Positions 34,351 through 43,551 of a DNA stretch of 64,000 nt are shown here, in pieces (the first letter of the stretch is position 1; the number at the start of each line of letters is the position of its first letter). The stretch is taken from positions 1 to 64,000 of the forward strand of contig JAFCZJ010000010.1 of NCBI GenBank assembly GCA_019314375.1. The letters run 5' to 3'. This DNA comes from Deltaproteobacteria bacterium (GTDB taxonomy: Bacteria > Myxococcota > B64-G9). The position numbers were made by a program, and so were the translations under genes. Below the pieces are notes generated by a model. That model searched no databases. It saw only the letters and a program-made list of their open reading frames with translations, and had not been told where the DNA came from.

Positions 34351-35505
34351 ATGAATCGAAATTGCCTGCTCTCGTCATTGGTTTTTGTGAGCCTTGCGTT
34401 GATCTTGGGCTGTAGCCAGCCGGCCAATGGTGAAGACAAGGTTGTGACCCGGGCGGACAAGGTCAGCGATGGTCCGGCCAGGCTGGCCGGCTTGATGGGC
34501 GATGTGCGGATTGAGAATGCAAAGAGAGTTAACTTCGCCGGCCGGTCGGGTATGTGGTTGACGGCCGACGATACCATCAAGGTGCCCAGTGGTGGTTTGG
34601 CTGTGGTTTGGCTGAAAAATAGTAATTACCTTGTACGCATTGCCGATGAAGTGGAGATGCGCATTGATGATATTTTCTTGCTCAATGCCCCACCCACCGA
34701 GCGCAGCATGGCGGAGCAGATTGCCGATTTGCTGACGCCCGACGAACAGAAGAACGCCGAGCGCATCGTGGGCTGGCGGGCCGGCATGCGCGGGGCGGAG
34801 ACCGTTGGGCACAAGCGGGAGAAGCGCAAAGAGGAAAAGGAGGAAAAGGTCGCCCTGCTGGAGGTGGCTTCGGAAGAGAGCATGGCGCCGCCGGAGCCCA
34901 GGGAGGCAGCTCCAATGTCTACGCCCCCGTCCAAGCCCAAGGCCAAGGCCAAGCAGGTAGCCCCTCCACCAGTCGGGTCTGCCGGTGGCCCTGGTGCTGG
35001 GGCTGTGGCCGGTATGGAATCGGCTAAACTGGCTGCCAAGTCTTCAAAGTCAAAGAAGGAAAATAGGCGTCGCAGCGTGAGCAAAGTTGCCCCGAGAAAG
35101 CGAAGCCGGGCAAAGTTGGATGACGGTTTCAAGGATGCAGAGGGCGTGCAGGATAAGGATGCCCTGGATGATGCCGCGCCCAAGCCGGCTAAAACAAGGG
35201 CCGTGGTCTGGATGAGGGTGGTTTCGCGCAAGCTTGTGACTCAGGAGGGCCCCGCCCCGGAAGTGTTGCAACTGATGGCCGAGGACCAGAAATTGAAGCA
35301 AATGCTGCGCAAGCTGTTGAATGATATGAGCCAGAAACATATTCCCGCCTTGGAAATCAGACTGCGTTTGCGCTCGGGCAAGGTGACGGGTGTCTGGATA
35401 CAAGGGGGCTTGCCTGTGCCGAAGTATTTGAGAGAGATGGTTATCGACAAGTCCGTCTCTGGCCAGCCTGATGGTTGGGTGGTCTTGGAGCTGGGTCTCC
35501 GTTGA
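34351..35505 (+). CDS. Lipoprotein with basic, Ala/Lys-rich middle
   Basis: 384 aa from ATG 34351, with GAGGGG eight bases upstream. Lipobox LALILGC near residue 20. Residues ~40-110 look like a FecR-type beta domain (GDVRIENAKRV...VPSGGLAVVWL). The middle is long, charged and low in complexity. The last ~110 residues form a compact alpha/beta domain (LRLRSGKVTGVWIQGGLPVPKYLREMV in parts). It is coupled to the following CHASE2 cyclase, whose start overlaps its stop, so it may be a periplasmic partner of that sensor. Confidence 0.72.
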   Translation: MNRNCLLSSLVFVSLALILGCSQPANGEDKVVTRADKVSDGPARLAGLMGDVRIENAKRVNFAGRSGMWLTADDTIKVPSGGLAVVWLKNSNYLVRIADEVEMRIDDIFLLNAPPTERSMAEQIADLLTPDEQKNAERIVGWRAGMRGAETVGHKREKRKEEKEEKVALLEVASEESMAPPEPREAAPMSTPPSKPKAKAKQVAPPPVGSAGGPGAGAVAGMESAKLAAKSSKSKKENRRRSVSKVAPRKRSRAKLDDGFKDAEGVQDKDALDDAAPKPAKTRAVVWMRVVSRKLVTQEGPAPEVLQLMAEDQKLKQMLRKLLNDMSQKHIPALEIRLRLRSGKVTGVWIQGGLPVPKYLREMVIDKSVSGQPDGWVVLELGLR

Positions 35506-37724
35506 GGTGGATCAGACACCCCCTGTTTATCGGTGGCCTGGTGAGTCTGCTGCTGGCCGCGGGTACTGCCTTCTGGCGAGCCCGGCGTTTGCCTGATGCC
35601 CTGCAGGGGTTCTTGGACAAGCTGGAGAGTAAGACCTTGGACCTGCGTTTTGAATTGCGTGGGTCACAGCCGGTGGGCGACGAAATAGCCATCCTGGCTT
35701 TCGACGACAAAACCATGGCGGCTGACGCGGATCTGTTCGCCCGCAGGGATGGTTGGGCGCGGGTTTTTTCCGCCCTGGACGCGGCCGGACCCAAGGTGGT
35801 GGGCGTCGATGCTTTTTTTTCCGAACCCGAGTCCTTGCTGAATCCCAAGCTGCAAGACGACCTGAATGCGTATTACAGGGCCGCCCCAGACGAGACGGGC
35901 CCCGCTCATGCTTTGCTGGCCCGCGTGCATCATGAAACCCTGGCCGATGTGCGCCTGGCCGCGGCCATCGCAAAGGCCGGCAACCTGGTTTTGGCTTTGC
36001 ACCTGGGTATGGGGCGAGAGGACCCTGTTCTTGGGGATCCGGCCTTGTCCAAGGGCAAGGTGGGCCAAAGCATGGCCGGTGGGCATCCGCCTCCGGAGGC
36101 AAGCTGGGTGCTGGCCTCGCTGCCGGCCTTCAACGCCGCGGCCAAGGCTTTGGGTGTGACGACGGCCCAGCAAGATGACAGTGGTGTGTTGCGTGAACTC
36201 ATCATGGCGAGGGCGTACGGCCGAGGGGTTTTCGTGCCCATGGCCGTGCAATTGGTTGCGCTTTTTCGGGACTTGGACAAGGGGCGCTTGGCCTATTTGG
36301 GGGTGGGGGCCAAAGCCGAGCTTCGCATCGGCTCACAAAGGCTTGAACTAGAGCCGGGTGCCACCATGTTGTTGAACTGGCGTGGACCGGCGGAGCACTT
36401 CCCCACCTATTCGGTGGTGGACCTGGTGGGGGGCAAGCTGGACTCCGCACTGTTGAGGGATCGCATCGTGCTCTTGGGCATCACCTACTTTGGCCATGAT
36501 CGCACGTCCACTTCCCTTTCAGATAGCTTTCCTGGGGTCGAAGTCCACGCCACGGCAGTGGATAACTTGCTTAGGGGAGATCCCTTGCGCCGGCCGACTT
36601 GGCTTTGGGACTGCCTGCTGGTGTTCATCCTTGGTCTTTTGGTTTCTCTTATTTTTCATCCGGCCTGGAATCTGGCTCCGGCTTGGCGTCTTTTGGCCGT
36701 GGCGCTGTTGACCGGTGGCGTGCTTGTCGGCCTGCAGATGGTCTTCGCATCCCATCAGATCTGGATGGCGATGATTCCCGCGATCTCCACGGCCCTGTTC
36801 GTGAGCTTGGTGGGTTTGGCGGCGGCTTACTTGACCGAAGGTTTGGCTCGCAGACGGTTGCGGCACGCTTTCGCCCACTATCTGGCCGGGGACGTCATCG
36901 ACGATCTGGTCCAGAACCCCAAGGCCTTGAAGTTGGGCGGCGAGCGTCGTGAATTGACGGTGCTTTTCTCCGACATTCGCGGCTTCACAAGCGTCAGCGA
37001 AGGCCTGGAGCCTGGGGCCTTGAGCGATTTGCTCAACGAATATCTGACGCCCATGACCCAGGTGGTCTTGGCGCATCGGGGCATGTTGGATAAGTACATG
37101 GGCGATGCCGTCATGGCTGTTTTCGGGGCGCCCGTGCCCTATGAGGACCACCCGGCCGAGGCCTGCCGAACCGCTCTGGTCATGCTGGAAGAGCTGGCCA
37201 AACTTCAGACGGCATGGCGCGCTCGTGGCATGACCGCCCTGGAGATCGGCATTGGGGTGAACACGGGTCTGATGTCGGTGGGGAACATGGGCTCAGCTGA
37301 GCGTTTTGACTACACGGTGCTGGGTGACCAGGTCAATCTGGGCAGTCGCCTGGAGGGCTTAAATAAGACCTATGGCACCCGCATCATCGTAAGCGAGATC
37401 ACCCGCCAGGCCGTGGGGGATGCGTTTGCCTTTCGGGAGTTGGATTTTGTGGCGGTCAAGGGCAAGCAGGAACCCGTGCGCATTTACGAGTTGCTGCATG
37501 TTGGCGCATCAGATCCAGAAGGAGACGCCTGGGTTTGTCGCTTCGAGCAGGCCTTGCAAGCCTACCGGGGACGCCATTGGTCCGAAGCCCATCGGCTTTT
37601 CACCGAACTGGTCACGGAAAGGGCCGATGCCCCGGCCGCCGTTTATGTAGAGCGCTGCAAGGGCTTTGTCGAGCAGGCTCCGCCTGAAAATTGGGATGGG
37701 GTTTATCGGATGCTTAGCAAGTAG
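35502..37724 (+). CDS. CHASE2 sensor adenylate/guanylate cyclase
   Basis: About 740 aa. The start is placed at TTG 35502, overlapping the preceding stop; other in-frame starts further upstream are possible. One N-terminal helix, an extracytoplasmic CHASE2 domain (~30-335, DEIAILAFDDKTM...VVGVDAFF), then three membrane helices (~345-430). A class III cyclase domain follows (~470-650) with VLFSDIRGFT and DKYMGDAVMAVFG, including both metal aspartates, plus GDQVNLGSRLEGL. A short TPR-like tail ends the protein. It should sense an envelope signal and make cAMP. Confidence 0.9.
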   Translation: MRWIRHPLFIGGLVSLLLAAGTAFWRARRLPDALQGFLDKLESKTLDLRFELRGSQPVGDEIAILAFDDKTMAADADLFARRDGWARVFSALDAAGPKVVGVDAFFSEPESLLNPKLQDDLNAYYRAAPDETGPAHALLARVHHETLADVRLAAAIAKAGNLVLALHLGMGREDPVLGDPALSKGKVGQSMAGGHPPPEASWVLASLPAFNAAAKALGVTTAQQDDSGVLRELIMARAYGRGVFVPMAVQLVALFRDLDKGRLAYLGVGAKAELRIGSQRLELEPGATMLLNWRGPAEHFPTYSVVDLVGGKLDSALLRDRIVLLGITYFGHDRTSTSLSDSFPGVEVHATAVDNLLRGDPLRRPTWLWDCLLVFILGLLVSLIFHPAWNLAPAWRLLAVALLTGGVLVGLQMVFASHQIWMAMIPAISTALFVSLVGLAAAYLTEGLARRRLRHAFAHYLAGDVIDDLVQNPKALKLGGERRELTVLFSDIRGFTSVSEGLEPGALSDLLNEYLTPMTQVVLAHRGMLDKYMGDAVMAVFGAPVPYEDHPAEACRTALVMLEELAKLQTAWRARGMTALEIGIGVNTGLMSVGNMGSAERFDYTVLGDQVNLGSRLEGLNKTYGTRIIVSEITRQAVGDAFAFRELDFVAVKGKQEPVRIYELLHVGASDPEGDAWVCRFEQALQAYRGRHWSEAHRLFTELVTERADAPAAVYVERCKGFVEQAPPENWDGVYRMLSK

Positions 37725-37730
37725 AGTGAC

Positions 37731-39968
37731 TCAGGGGGTCCAGACCACCGGGGGCGTACGCGCGCAACGGAAGCCCACGTTGTCCATTCGGTTCAAGCGG
37801 GGTGTGGCGTCGCGGTAGGTTGTCTCCAGGTGGTAGTCCACGTTGTTCCAGGCACCGCCTCGGAACACTTTGCTTGTACCGTTCGCGGGTCCTGTCGGGT
37901 TGTCCGACGGAGAGATGGCCTCGGCATAGTAGTTGGTCTGGTACCAATCCAAGACCCACTCACTCACGTTGCCCGCCATGTTGAATGCGCCGAAAGGGCT
38001 AACCCCGCCTGGGTATTCGTCCACCGCGGCCACATCCCCTACGCAAGGCACGCTGGTGCAAAGGTCGGCATGGTTGGCGATGTCGCAGTCCAGGGGATCG
38101 CGTACCGGCATGCTGGCGTCCGGCGGGGTGGAGAAGTTGGGCTCTCCCCAGGGGAAGCTGCGTTCGTCCGGGGACAGGCCCCGGGCCGTCATTTCCCACT
38201 GGGCCTCGGTGGGCAACTGCTTGCCAACCCATTGGCAGTATGCTTGGGCCTGATTCCAGTCCAGGTTGATGGCGGGGTGCAGGCCCTTTTCTTGGTTGTA
38301 CCAATACGACACGTCGGTGGCCGATTCGATCAGGTCCGCGCCTGTGAATTCACAGTGGTTGGCCGCCACGCAGCGCCAGTACTGAGAGATGGTCACTTCG
38401 TATTTGTCGATGAAAAAGGCGTCCATGCTGATGGCCCGTGGCGGATCCTGGTTTGACTGGGCGGCTTCGTCCGCGTTGCGCCCGCGGATGAAGGTTCCGG
38501 CGGCGATGGCCAGGTCTTCGTCAAAGCCCGCGCCGCAGTTTTCATTGGCCGTGCCGTCGCAGTTGTTGTCCCCCGGATCCAGGCAGTCTTCGGCGTGGCC
38601 CGGGTAGGCCTCCGGGTTGTTGTCGTCACAGTCGGTTCCGCCCTCAATCAACACCGAGTCGAAGCCATCTCCGTCCACGTCGGTCAGATCCGCGCCGGAG
38701 CAGTCTTGATCAATGCCGTCATAGGGGATTTCAGCAAAAGCAAACTCGCCGCCTGAAATCGAATCTGCGGTGAGGGGGGTGCAGCCGGGTACGGAGGCTT
38801 CGTTGCCCGTGTCACAGCAGTCCGGGGCCAGACCTTGATCGTCACCGCCTTGTCTGGCGTCGTTGTCGATGTCCAGTTCGTCCGTATAGCCGTCGCAGTC
38901 GTCGTCCGCATCGTTGTCAGGCATCTCGAGGTTGCCGGGGCGGATGGACGCGTCGTTGGGTGCGCAATCCATGCAGTCCTTGACTAGATCTCCGTCCGAA
39001 TCGACGTCCGCAAAACCTTCGTCGATATTGCCGTCGCAGTTGTCGTCGATGTTGTTGCAAATTTCTGCGGCGAGCGGGTGAATGTCCGGGTTGTTGTCGT
39101 TGCAGTCGTCACCGCCCGCGTTGGTGCTGATGTGATCGTCCCCATCCACGTCCTGCAGGTCGGCACCCGAGCAATCCTCGTCGATGCCGTTGTATGGGAT
39201 GTCCGACCAGGGGTTGTGATCGCCGAGATCGGGGCGTACGGCTGGATCCCAGTCGTCGCAGTCGACGCAGGCCGCGGCCCCGTCGGCGTCCCAATCCAAC
39301 AGACCCTCATCGATGTCGCCGTCGCAGTCGTCGTCCAGGCCGTTGCAGCGTTCTATGGCACCAGGGTAAATCTCAGGATCCGTGTCGTCGCAGTCCAAGC
39401 CCTCGTTGAGGGCGGCCGAGGCGTAGCCGTCACCATCGGCGTCTCCATCCACCACGAAGCTGTCTTCGCCGTCGCAGTCCTGGTCGATGCCGTCGCCGGG
39501 GATTTCGGTGGCACCCGGATATACCTGGGCGTCGCGGTCGTCGCAGTCATCGCCCCCGGCTTCCTCGCCGTCGTGGGTGTCGCCGTCCACATCCGTCAGA
39601 TCCGTGCCGTCGCAGTCCTGGTCGATGCCGTCGTAAGGGATTTCAGGATTGCCCGGGGCCCGACGGGCGTCGCCGTCGTCGCAGTCGGTGCCGCCGGCTT
39701 CCAGGCCATCATAGCCGTCCCGGTCCACGTCCGTCAGATCGGCACCGTCGCAGTCCTGATCGATGCCGTCGTAGGGGATTTCCTGGGCCAGCGGGTGGAT
39801 GCTCGGGTCCGCGTCGTTGCAGTCGGCCTCGGGTGACCAGCCGTCTCCGTCCCCGTCGGTGAAGTCGCTGGATGTGCCGCCGCATGCCGCCAGGACCAGC
39901 GCCGTTAGAATGGCCAGGGTCGGCCTCCACCAGGAATGTTTTTTCGTCCGCTCAATTCGTGTCTTCAT
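37731..39968 (-). CDS. Lipoprotein with metal-binding DxDxDG repeats and FGE-fold domain
   Basis: 745 aa from ATG 39968 with GAGGAG upstream. Signal/lipobox LTALVLAAC near residue 30. Residues ~35-480 hold about nine copies of a repeat of the form DCxDxDPxhxPxAxExxYDGIDQDCDGxD, the 'putative metal-binding' motif common in Myxococcota and expected to bind calcium. The C-terminal ~240 residues are an FGE/SUMF1 fold (FIDKYEVTISQYWRCV, LPTEAQWEMTA, GNVSEWV, FRGGAWNN, VGFRCAR). The catalytic cysteines of true FGE were not identified. It is likely a calcium-stabilised surface binding protein. Confidence 0.88.
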   Translation of the reverse strand: MKTRIERTKKHSWWRPTLAILTALVLAACGGTSSDFTDGDGDGWSPEADCNDADPSIHPLAQEIPYDGIDQDCDGADLTDVDRDGYDGLEAGGTDCDDGDARRAPGNPEIPYDGIDQDCDGTDLTDVDGDTHDGEEAGGDDCDDRDAQVYPGATEIPGDGIDQDCDGEDSFVVDGDADGDGYASAALNEGLDCDDTDPEIYPGAIERCNGLDDDCDGDIDEGLLDWDADGAAACVDCDDWDPAVRPDLGDHNPWSDIPYNGIDEDCSGADLQDVDGDDHISTNAGGDDCNDNNPDIHPLAAEICNNIDDNCDGNIDEGFADVDSDGDLVKDCMDCAPNDASIRPGNLEMPDNDADDDCDGYTDELDIDNDARQGGDDQGLAPDCCDTGNEASVPGCTPLTADSISGGEFAFAEIPYDGIDQDCSGADLTDVDGDGFDSVLIEGGTDCDDNNPEAYPGHAEDCLDPGDNNCDGTANENCGAGFDEDLAIAAGTFIRGRNADEAAQSNQDPPRAISMDAFFIDKYEVTISQYWRCVAANHCEFTGADLIESATDVSYWYNQEKGLHPAINLDWNQAQAYCQWVGKQLPTEAQWEMTARGLSPDERSFPWGEPNFSTPPDASMPVRDPLDCDIANHADLCTSVPCVGDVAAVDEYPGGVSPFGAFNMAGNVSEWVLDWYQTNYYAEAISPSDNPTGPANGTSKVFRGGAWNNVDYHLETTYRDATPRLNRMDNVGFRCARTPPVVWTP

Positions 39969-40018
39969 CGACGTGGCTCCTCGCTGCAAATCGTCGGGGT
40001 ACACTACTCAATCGACCC

Positions 40019-40048
40019 ATTATGGATGTCCGAGGTCAGGCTTGTCAA
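40019..40048 (-). promoter_or_regulatory. Sigma-70 type promoter of the metal-repeat FGE gene
   Basis: On the minus strand a consensus TTGACA is followed after 18 bases by CATAAT. The -35 box overlaps the stop codon of the upstream lipoprotein gene. The start would lie near 40012, about 44 bases before ATG 39968. Confidence 0.5.
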
Positions 40049-40518
40049 TCTCGCTCGAAGACCACATCTTCAACCCGGCCTTCCAGAAAATGGACTCGGG
40101 TTGTGACCACGCGGTGATCGGGGCCGGGTCGCTGAAAGATCCAGCAGGCCAATTCCACGCCGTCTTTGCTCTTGCGTTCGATGCGCTCCGGACGGCCCCA
40201 GCTCAAGAGTACGGCCTCGCTGCCCATGCCCGGTACAACCCGCCCGCCCAGGATGGCTTCTTGTTCGTGGGGGGGGAATTTGCTCAGACGTTCCGGGATC
40301 TTCAGGTCTTTCACAAAGCCTGTTCGCGTTTCGCCGTCGGGGAGGTTAAGAAAGGCCTCCTGCTGCCGATCCGTCATGAATTGCTTGCTTCGAGCGTAGA
40401 GCTCCTGATCGGCATCGGGCAGGCGGGCGAAGCGTTCGGCCAAGCTGGGGCCGCAGGCGGAGAACACGGCGAGAATCAACAAAATTGTAAGAAGGCTAAA
40501 ATAGCGTCTGAATTCCAT
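40045..40518 (-). CDS. Small lipoprotein of unknown function
   Basis: 157 aa. Signal peptide with lipobox AVFSAC near residue 22. A helical, charged N-terminal half (QFMTDRQQEAFLNLP) precedes a short beta domain with GMGSEAVLLSWGRPERI and a final RVHFLEGRVEDVVF. The latter resembles the 'G.s...v...wG.P' pattern of SmpA/BamE-type lipoproteins. Probably outer-membrane anchored; function not assigned. Confidence 0.72.
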   Translation of the reverse strand: MEFRRYFSLLTILLILAVFSACGPSLAERFARLPDADQELYARSKQFMTDRQQEAFLNLPDGETRTGFVKDLKIPERLSKFPPHEQEAILGGRVVPGMGSEAVLLSWGRPERIERKSKDGVELACWIFQRPGPDHRVVTTRVHFLEGRVEDVVFERD

Positions 40519-40625
40519 GTTTCCTTCGCTTTCAGGGTCGGAAAGGGGGTTTCCTTTTTGTCGGCTCGGTGTATGATAACGCAGGTTCCTATCAGCTGAC
40601 AGTTTTTGGTTCCGGAGGCGGGCAC

Positions 40626-40859
40626 ATGGACTCCGTGGTGATTGCGGGTTTGACCTTAAAGCAGATTTTGATTTATGCGGGCATCGGGGTGGGGGCTTTG
40701 TTCGTTCTGGGTTTTATCGGCCGTATGTTCCGTTCCGGCAAGCCCAGCCCCATGCACGAGGTGGCGCGCTGCAGCAATTGTAGTTGGACGGGTCAGGTCA
40801 GTCGACACGCCCCGCGGTGCCCCCGTTGCAATCATTCAATTCAACTTGGTGGCGACTGA
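40626..40859 (+). CDS. Small membrane protein with zinc ribbon
   Basis: 77 aa from ATG 40626, with CGGAGG seven bases upstream. One membrane helix (~13-32, LIYAGIGVGALFVLGFIG) is followed by a cytoplasmic zinc ribbon CSNCSWTG...CPRCNHSIQL. It precedes the first GlgC paralogue by seven bases and is probably co-transcribed with it. Function unknown. Confidence 0.75.
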   Translation: MDSVVIAGLTLKQILIYAGIGVGALFVLGFIGRMFRSGKPSPMHEVARCSNCSWTGQVSRHAPRCPRCNHSIQLGGD

Positions 40860-40866
40860 GGTCTGT

Positions 40867-42153
40867 ATGAGGGATATCATCGGTATGGTGTTGGCGGGTG
40901 GACGGGTGGCCGAGCTGAGCGTGCTCACCCTGGCCCGTCCCAAGGCTGCGGTGCCCTTTGCCGGGCAATACCGCATCATCGATTTTGCCCTGTCCAATCT
41001 CATGAGGGCGGGTATCGAGCGGGTGGGTGTTTTGAGCATGTATCGCTCATCCTCGTTGATCGATCATTTGGGGGTGGGTCAACCCTGGGACATGATGGGG
41101 CGGGGACGGGGATTGAAGATTTTGCCGCCCTTCACCGATCATGCTTCCAGTCAGTGGTATCGAGGCACAGCCGACGCAGTTCATCAGAACCTCGGTTATG
41201 TGAGGCACCACAAACCCCGTGATGTAATGATTCTGTCCGGTGACCACATCTACAACATGGACTTCCGTCCCTTCATTGAGCGGCACAGGGATTGCAATGC
41301 GGATATGACCATGGTGGTCAAATCGGTGGATACCGAAAAGGGAAGTGGGCGCTTCGGCTTCGCCGAGGTGGATGCGGACATGCGCGTGCGTGGCTATGAG
41401 GAAAAACCAGCGAAACCACGCAGCCCTTGGGCCTCCTTGACCATCTATTTGTTCAAGACCGAGGTGCTCAAGGCGCGCCTGGAGGAGAACGCCCGTACGG
41501 GCAGATCCTTGCAGCTTTACGACGAGGTGCTGCCATCCATGGTGGCTTCGGATAAGGTTTATGCTCACCCCCTCGAGGGGTATTGGAGTTATGCACGCAC
41601 GGTGGACGCTTATCATGAAGCCCACATGGATCTTCTGGGTGATGAGCCGGCCATTTCTTTGGGCGACTGGGGTGTGCGCAGTCGGGCCTGGATGAGGGGC
41701 TTGGGTGATCAGCCGCCATGCCGAATTGAGGCCGGAGGCACATGCAAGGAATCAGTGGTCAGCCAGGGTGTCACCTTGGCGGGTCGGGTGGAGCGAAGCG
41801 TCCTGAGTCCAGGTGTCGTGGTGGAGGCCGGGGCGATCGTGAAAGATAGCGTATTATTGCATGACGTATATGTTCGGGCCGGCGCTGTGCTGGATAGGGT
41901 GGTGCTGGACAAGGGCGTGGTGGTGGGTGCAGGCGCCAAATTGGGTCATGGTGAAGTCCTCGGGCCCAACGAGGCCTTGCCCGAAGCCTTGGCCTCGGGC
42001 TTGAGCCTGGTGGGCAAAAGGGCGCGCCTGCCCGATGGCGCGGTGATGGGTCGCAACTGCGTGGTGGAGCCGAAAGTGAAAGAGGAAAGCTGGCCTTCGG
42101 GAGGGCTTGCCTCGGGTACGTGCTTGGGTCGTTGCCGCGGAGGTGAGGCATGA
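40867..42153 (+). CDS. GlgC-like nucleotidyltransferase, degenerate (GlgD-type)
   Basis: 428 aa from ATG 40867 with GAGG upstream. Fold of glucose-1-phosphate adenylyltransferase: a nucleotidyltransferase domain (PFAGQYRIIDFALSN, SGDHIYNMD, EEKP) and a left-handed beta-helix C-terminus. The nucleotide loop is altered: LAGGRVAELSVLT replaces the usual GGxGxRLxxLT. The catalytic-domain stretch GYWRDVGT reads GYWSYART. This suggests weak or no catalysis, with a regulatory role beside the intact downstream paralogue, as GlgD does for GlgC in Firmicutes. Its stop overlaps the next start. Confidence 0.85.
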   Translation: MRDIIGMVLAGGRVAELSVLTLARPKAAVPFAGQYRIIDFALSNLMRAGIERVGVLSMYRSSSLIDHLGVGQPWDMMGRGRGLKILPPFTDHASSQWYRGTADAVHQNLGYVRHHKPRDVMILSGDHIYNMDFRPFIERHRDCNADMTMVVKSVDTEKGSGRFGFAEVDADMRVRGYEEKPAKPRSPWASLTIYLFKTEVLKARLEENARTGRSLQLYDEVLPSMVASDKVYAHPLEGYWSYARTVDAYHEAHMDLLGDEPAISLGDWGVRSRAWMRGLGDQPPCRIEAGGTCKESVVSQGVTLAGRVERSVLSPGVVVEAGAIVKDSVLLHDVYVRAGAVLDRVVLDKGVVVGAGAKLGHGEVLGPNEALPEALASGLSLVGKRARLPDGAVMGRNCVVEPKVKEESWPSGGLASGTCLGRCRGGEA

Positions 42154-43418
42154 AAAAACCCCTGGTTATGTTGTTGGCGGGCGGTGGCGGCACGAGATTG
42201 AGCGTGTTGGTCAAGCATCGCGCCAAGCCGGCCGTGCCTTTCGGTGGCGCTTACCGCATCATCGATTTCGCGTTGAGCAACGTGATGCACGCAGAGTTGG
42301 ACCATGTGGGGATTCTTACCCAGTATAAGCCTCTGTCCATGATGGAGCACGTCGGGGTGGGCGAGGCCTGGAATCTGAATGGTCATCTTCGTGGTGCGCA
42401 CATCTTGCCGCCGCGTACCGGAGAGGCTGATTCGGATTGGTACCAGGGCACCGCGGACGCCATCTGGCAGAACATGGATTTTATGTCTTCCTTGAAACCC
42501 GAACGGGTGCTCATCCTGTCCGGCGATCACATTTACCATATGGACTATCGACGCATGCTGGAAGAACATCTGGCCAAGAAGGCCGACGTAAGCATCGCGG
42601 TGATGGAGGTGGCGGCCGAGGACGTTTCCCGCTTCGGCATGATCTGGAGCGATGAGGAGGGTTTGATTTCTCGTTTCGAGGAGAAACCGGCCGAGGCGGA
42701 CACGCGGCTGGCCTCCATGGGTATCTATTTGTTCGAGTGGTCTTGCCTGGAAGAGGCCCTGCAACAGATCGTGGCCACCCGTGTTGGCAATGATTTCGGC
42801 CACGACGTATTGCCCCACTTGCTCGGCAAGAAGCGCATGATCACGCATCGCTTCGACGGGTACTGGCGCGACGTGGGTACCATTTCGTCTTATTTCCAGG
42901 CGAGCATGGATGCTTTGGATAGAGCCAGCGGCTTGGATTTGGACGCCTGGCAGATCAGCACCCAGGATGTCACACATCAGGAGGGGGATCGCACACCGGC
43001 TTGTTTCCTGTCGACTTCTGATTGCCAAGACGTACTGGTGTCCGCCGGTTGTCGCATCGCAGGCGATGTGCGGCGTTCGCTTCTGTCACCCGACGTGGTG
43101 GTGGAGGCCGGGGCGCTTGTGGAGGATTCCATCTTGATGCACGGAGTGCATGTGGGTGCCGGAGCCGTAGTGCGCCGGGCCGTGTTGGACAAGGGAGTAC
43201 GGGTGGGGGCGGGGGCTCGTATTGAGGCAGGTGATGCCCAGGTGAAAAACGTTCAATACGAAAAATGCAGTCTGGCCGGCATGACGGTGGTGGCCAAGGA
43301 TGTAAGCTTGCCGGCAGGCTTGAGCCTGGGCTCGGCGGTGGTGGTGGAGGCGGGGGTCAAGGAATCGGATTTCCCGTCCTCGGTACCGCCAGGCGCGACC
43401 ATCTCGCCAGGTCGCTGA
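42150..43418 (+). CDS. glgC: Glucose-1-phosphate adenylyltransferase
   Basis: 422 aa. Makes ADP-glucose from ATP and glucose-1-phosphate for glycogen synthesis. Active-site sequences are intact: LAGGGGTRLSVL, RAKPAVPFGGAYRIIDFALSN, SGDHIYHMDY, FEEKP and GYWRDVGTI. A beta-helix domain follows (~285-420). It overlaps the degenerate paralogue by four bases (ATGA), so the two are likely made in equal amounts and may form a hetero-oligomer. No glycogen synthase or branching enzyme is in the window. Confidence 0.92.
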   Translation: MKKPLVMLLAGGGGTRLSVLVKHRAKPAVPFGGAYRIIDFALSNVMHAELDHVGILTQYKPLSMMEHVGVGEAWNLNGHLRGAHILPPRTGEADSDWYQGTADAIWQNMDFMSSLKPERVLILSGDHIYHMDYRRMLEEHLAKKADVSIAVMEVAAEDVSRFGMIWSDEEGLISRFEEKPAEADTRLASMGIYLFEWSCLEEALQQIVATRVGNDFGHDVLPHLLGKKRMITHRFDGYWRDVGTISSYFQASMDALDRASGLDLDAWQISTQDVTHQEGDRTPACFLSTSDCQDVLVSAGCRIAGDVRRSLLSPDVVVEAGALVEDSILMHGVHVGAGAVVRRAVLDKGVRVGAGARIEAGDAQVKNVQYEKCSLAGMTVVAKDVSLPAGLSLGSAVVVEAGVKESDFPSSVPPGATISPGR

Positions 43419-43467
43419 TTTCTTAGAAAGCTTGCTCGTAATGGCTATTTTTACTAGGGTAGCAAAG

Positions 43468-43497
43468 TTGACAGCTTCCTTTAAGTGCTGATATATT
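43468..43497 (+). promoter_or_regulatory. Sigma-70 type promoter of the FHA protein gene
   Basis: Consensus TTGACA (43468-43473) and TATATT (43492-43497), 18 bases apart. Transcription would start near 43504, about 48 bases before ATG 43552, which has GAGGAGG upstream. Confidence 0.6.
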
Positions 43498-43551
43498 CGG
43501 CACGTTTTGAACAACCTTTGGACAGACCTCGGTTTTTAGCGAGGAGGCGAA

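Noticed and set aside
39078-39836. 252-codon plus-strand frame rich in Val/Ala
   Set aside because: It is the complement of the acidic metal-binding repeats (GAC codons read back as GTC), not a gene.
40540-40562. Hairpin GGAAA/TTTCC followed by TTTTT
   Set aside because: The stem is only five pairs and lies between two divergent genes, where no plus-strand transcript is expected to end.
41946-43028. 360-codon minus-strand frame
   Set aside because: It is opposite the two GlgC genes and has no start signal or recognisable domain.
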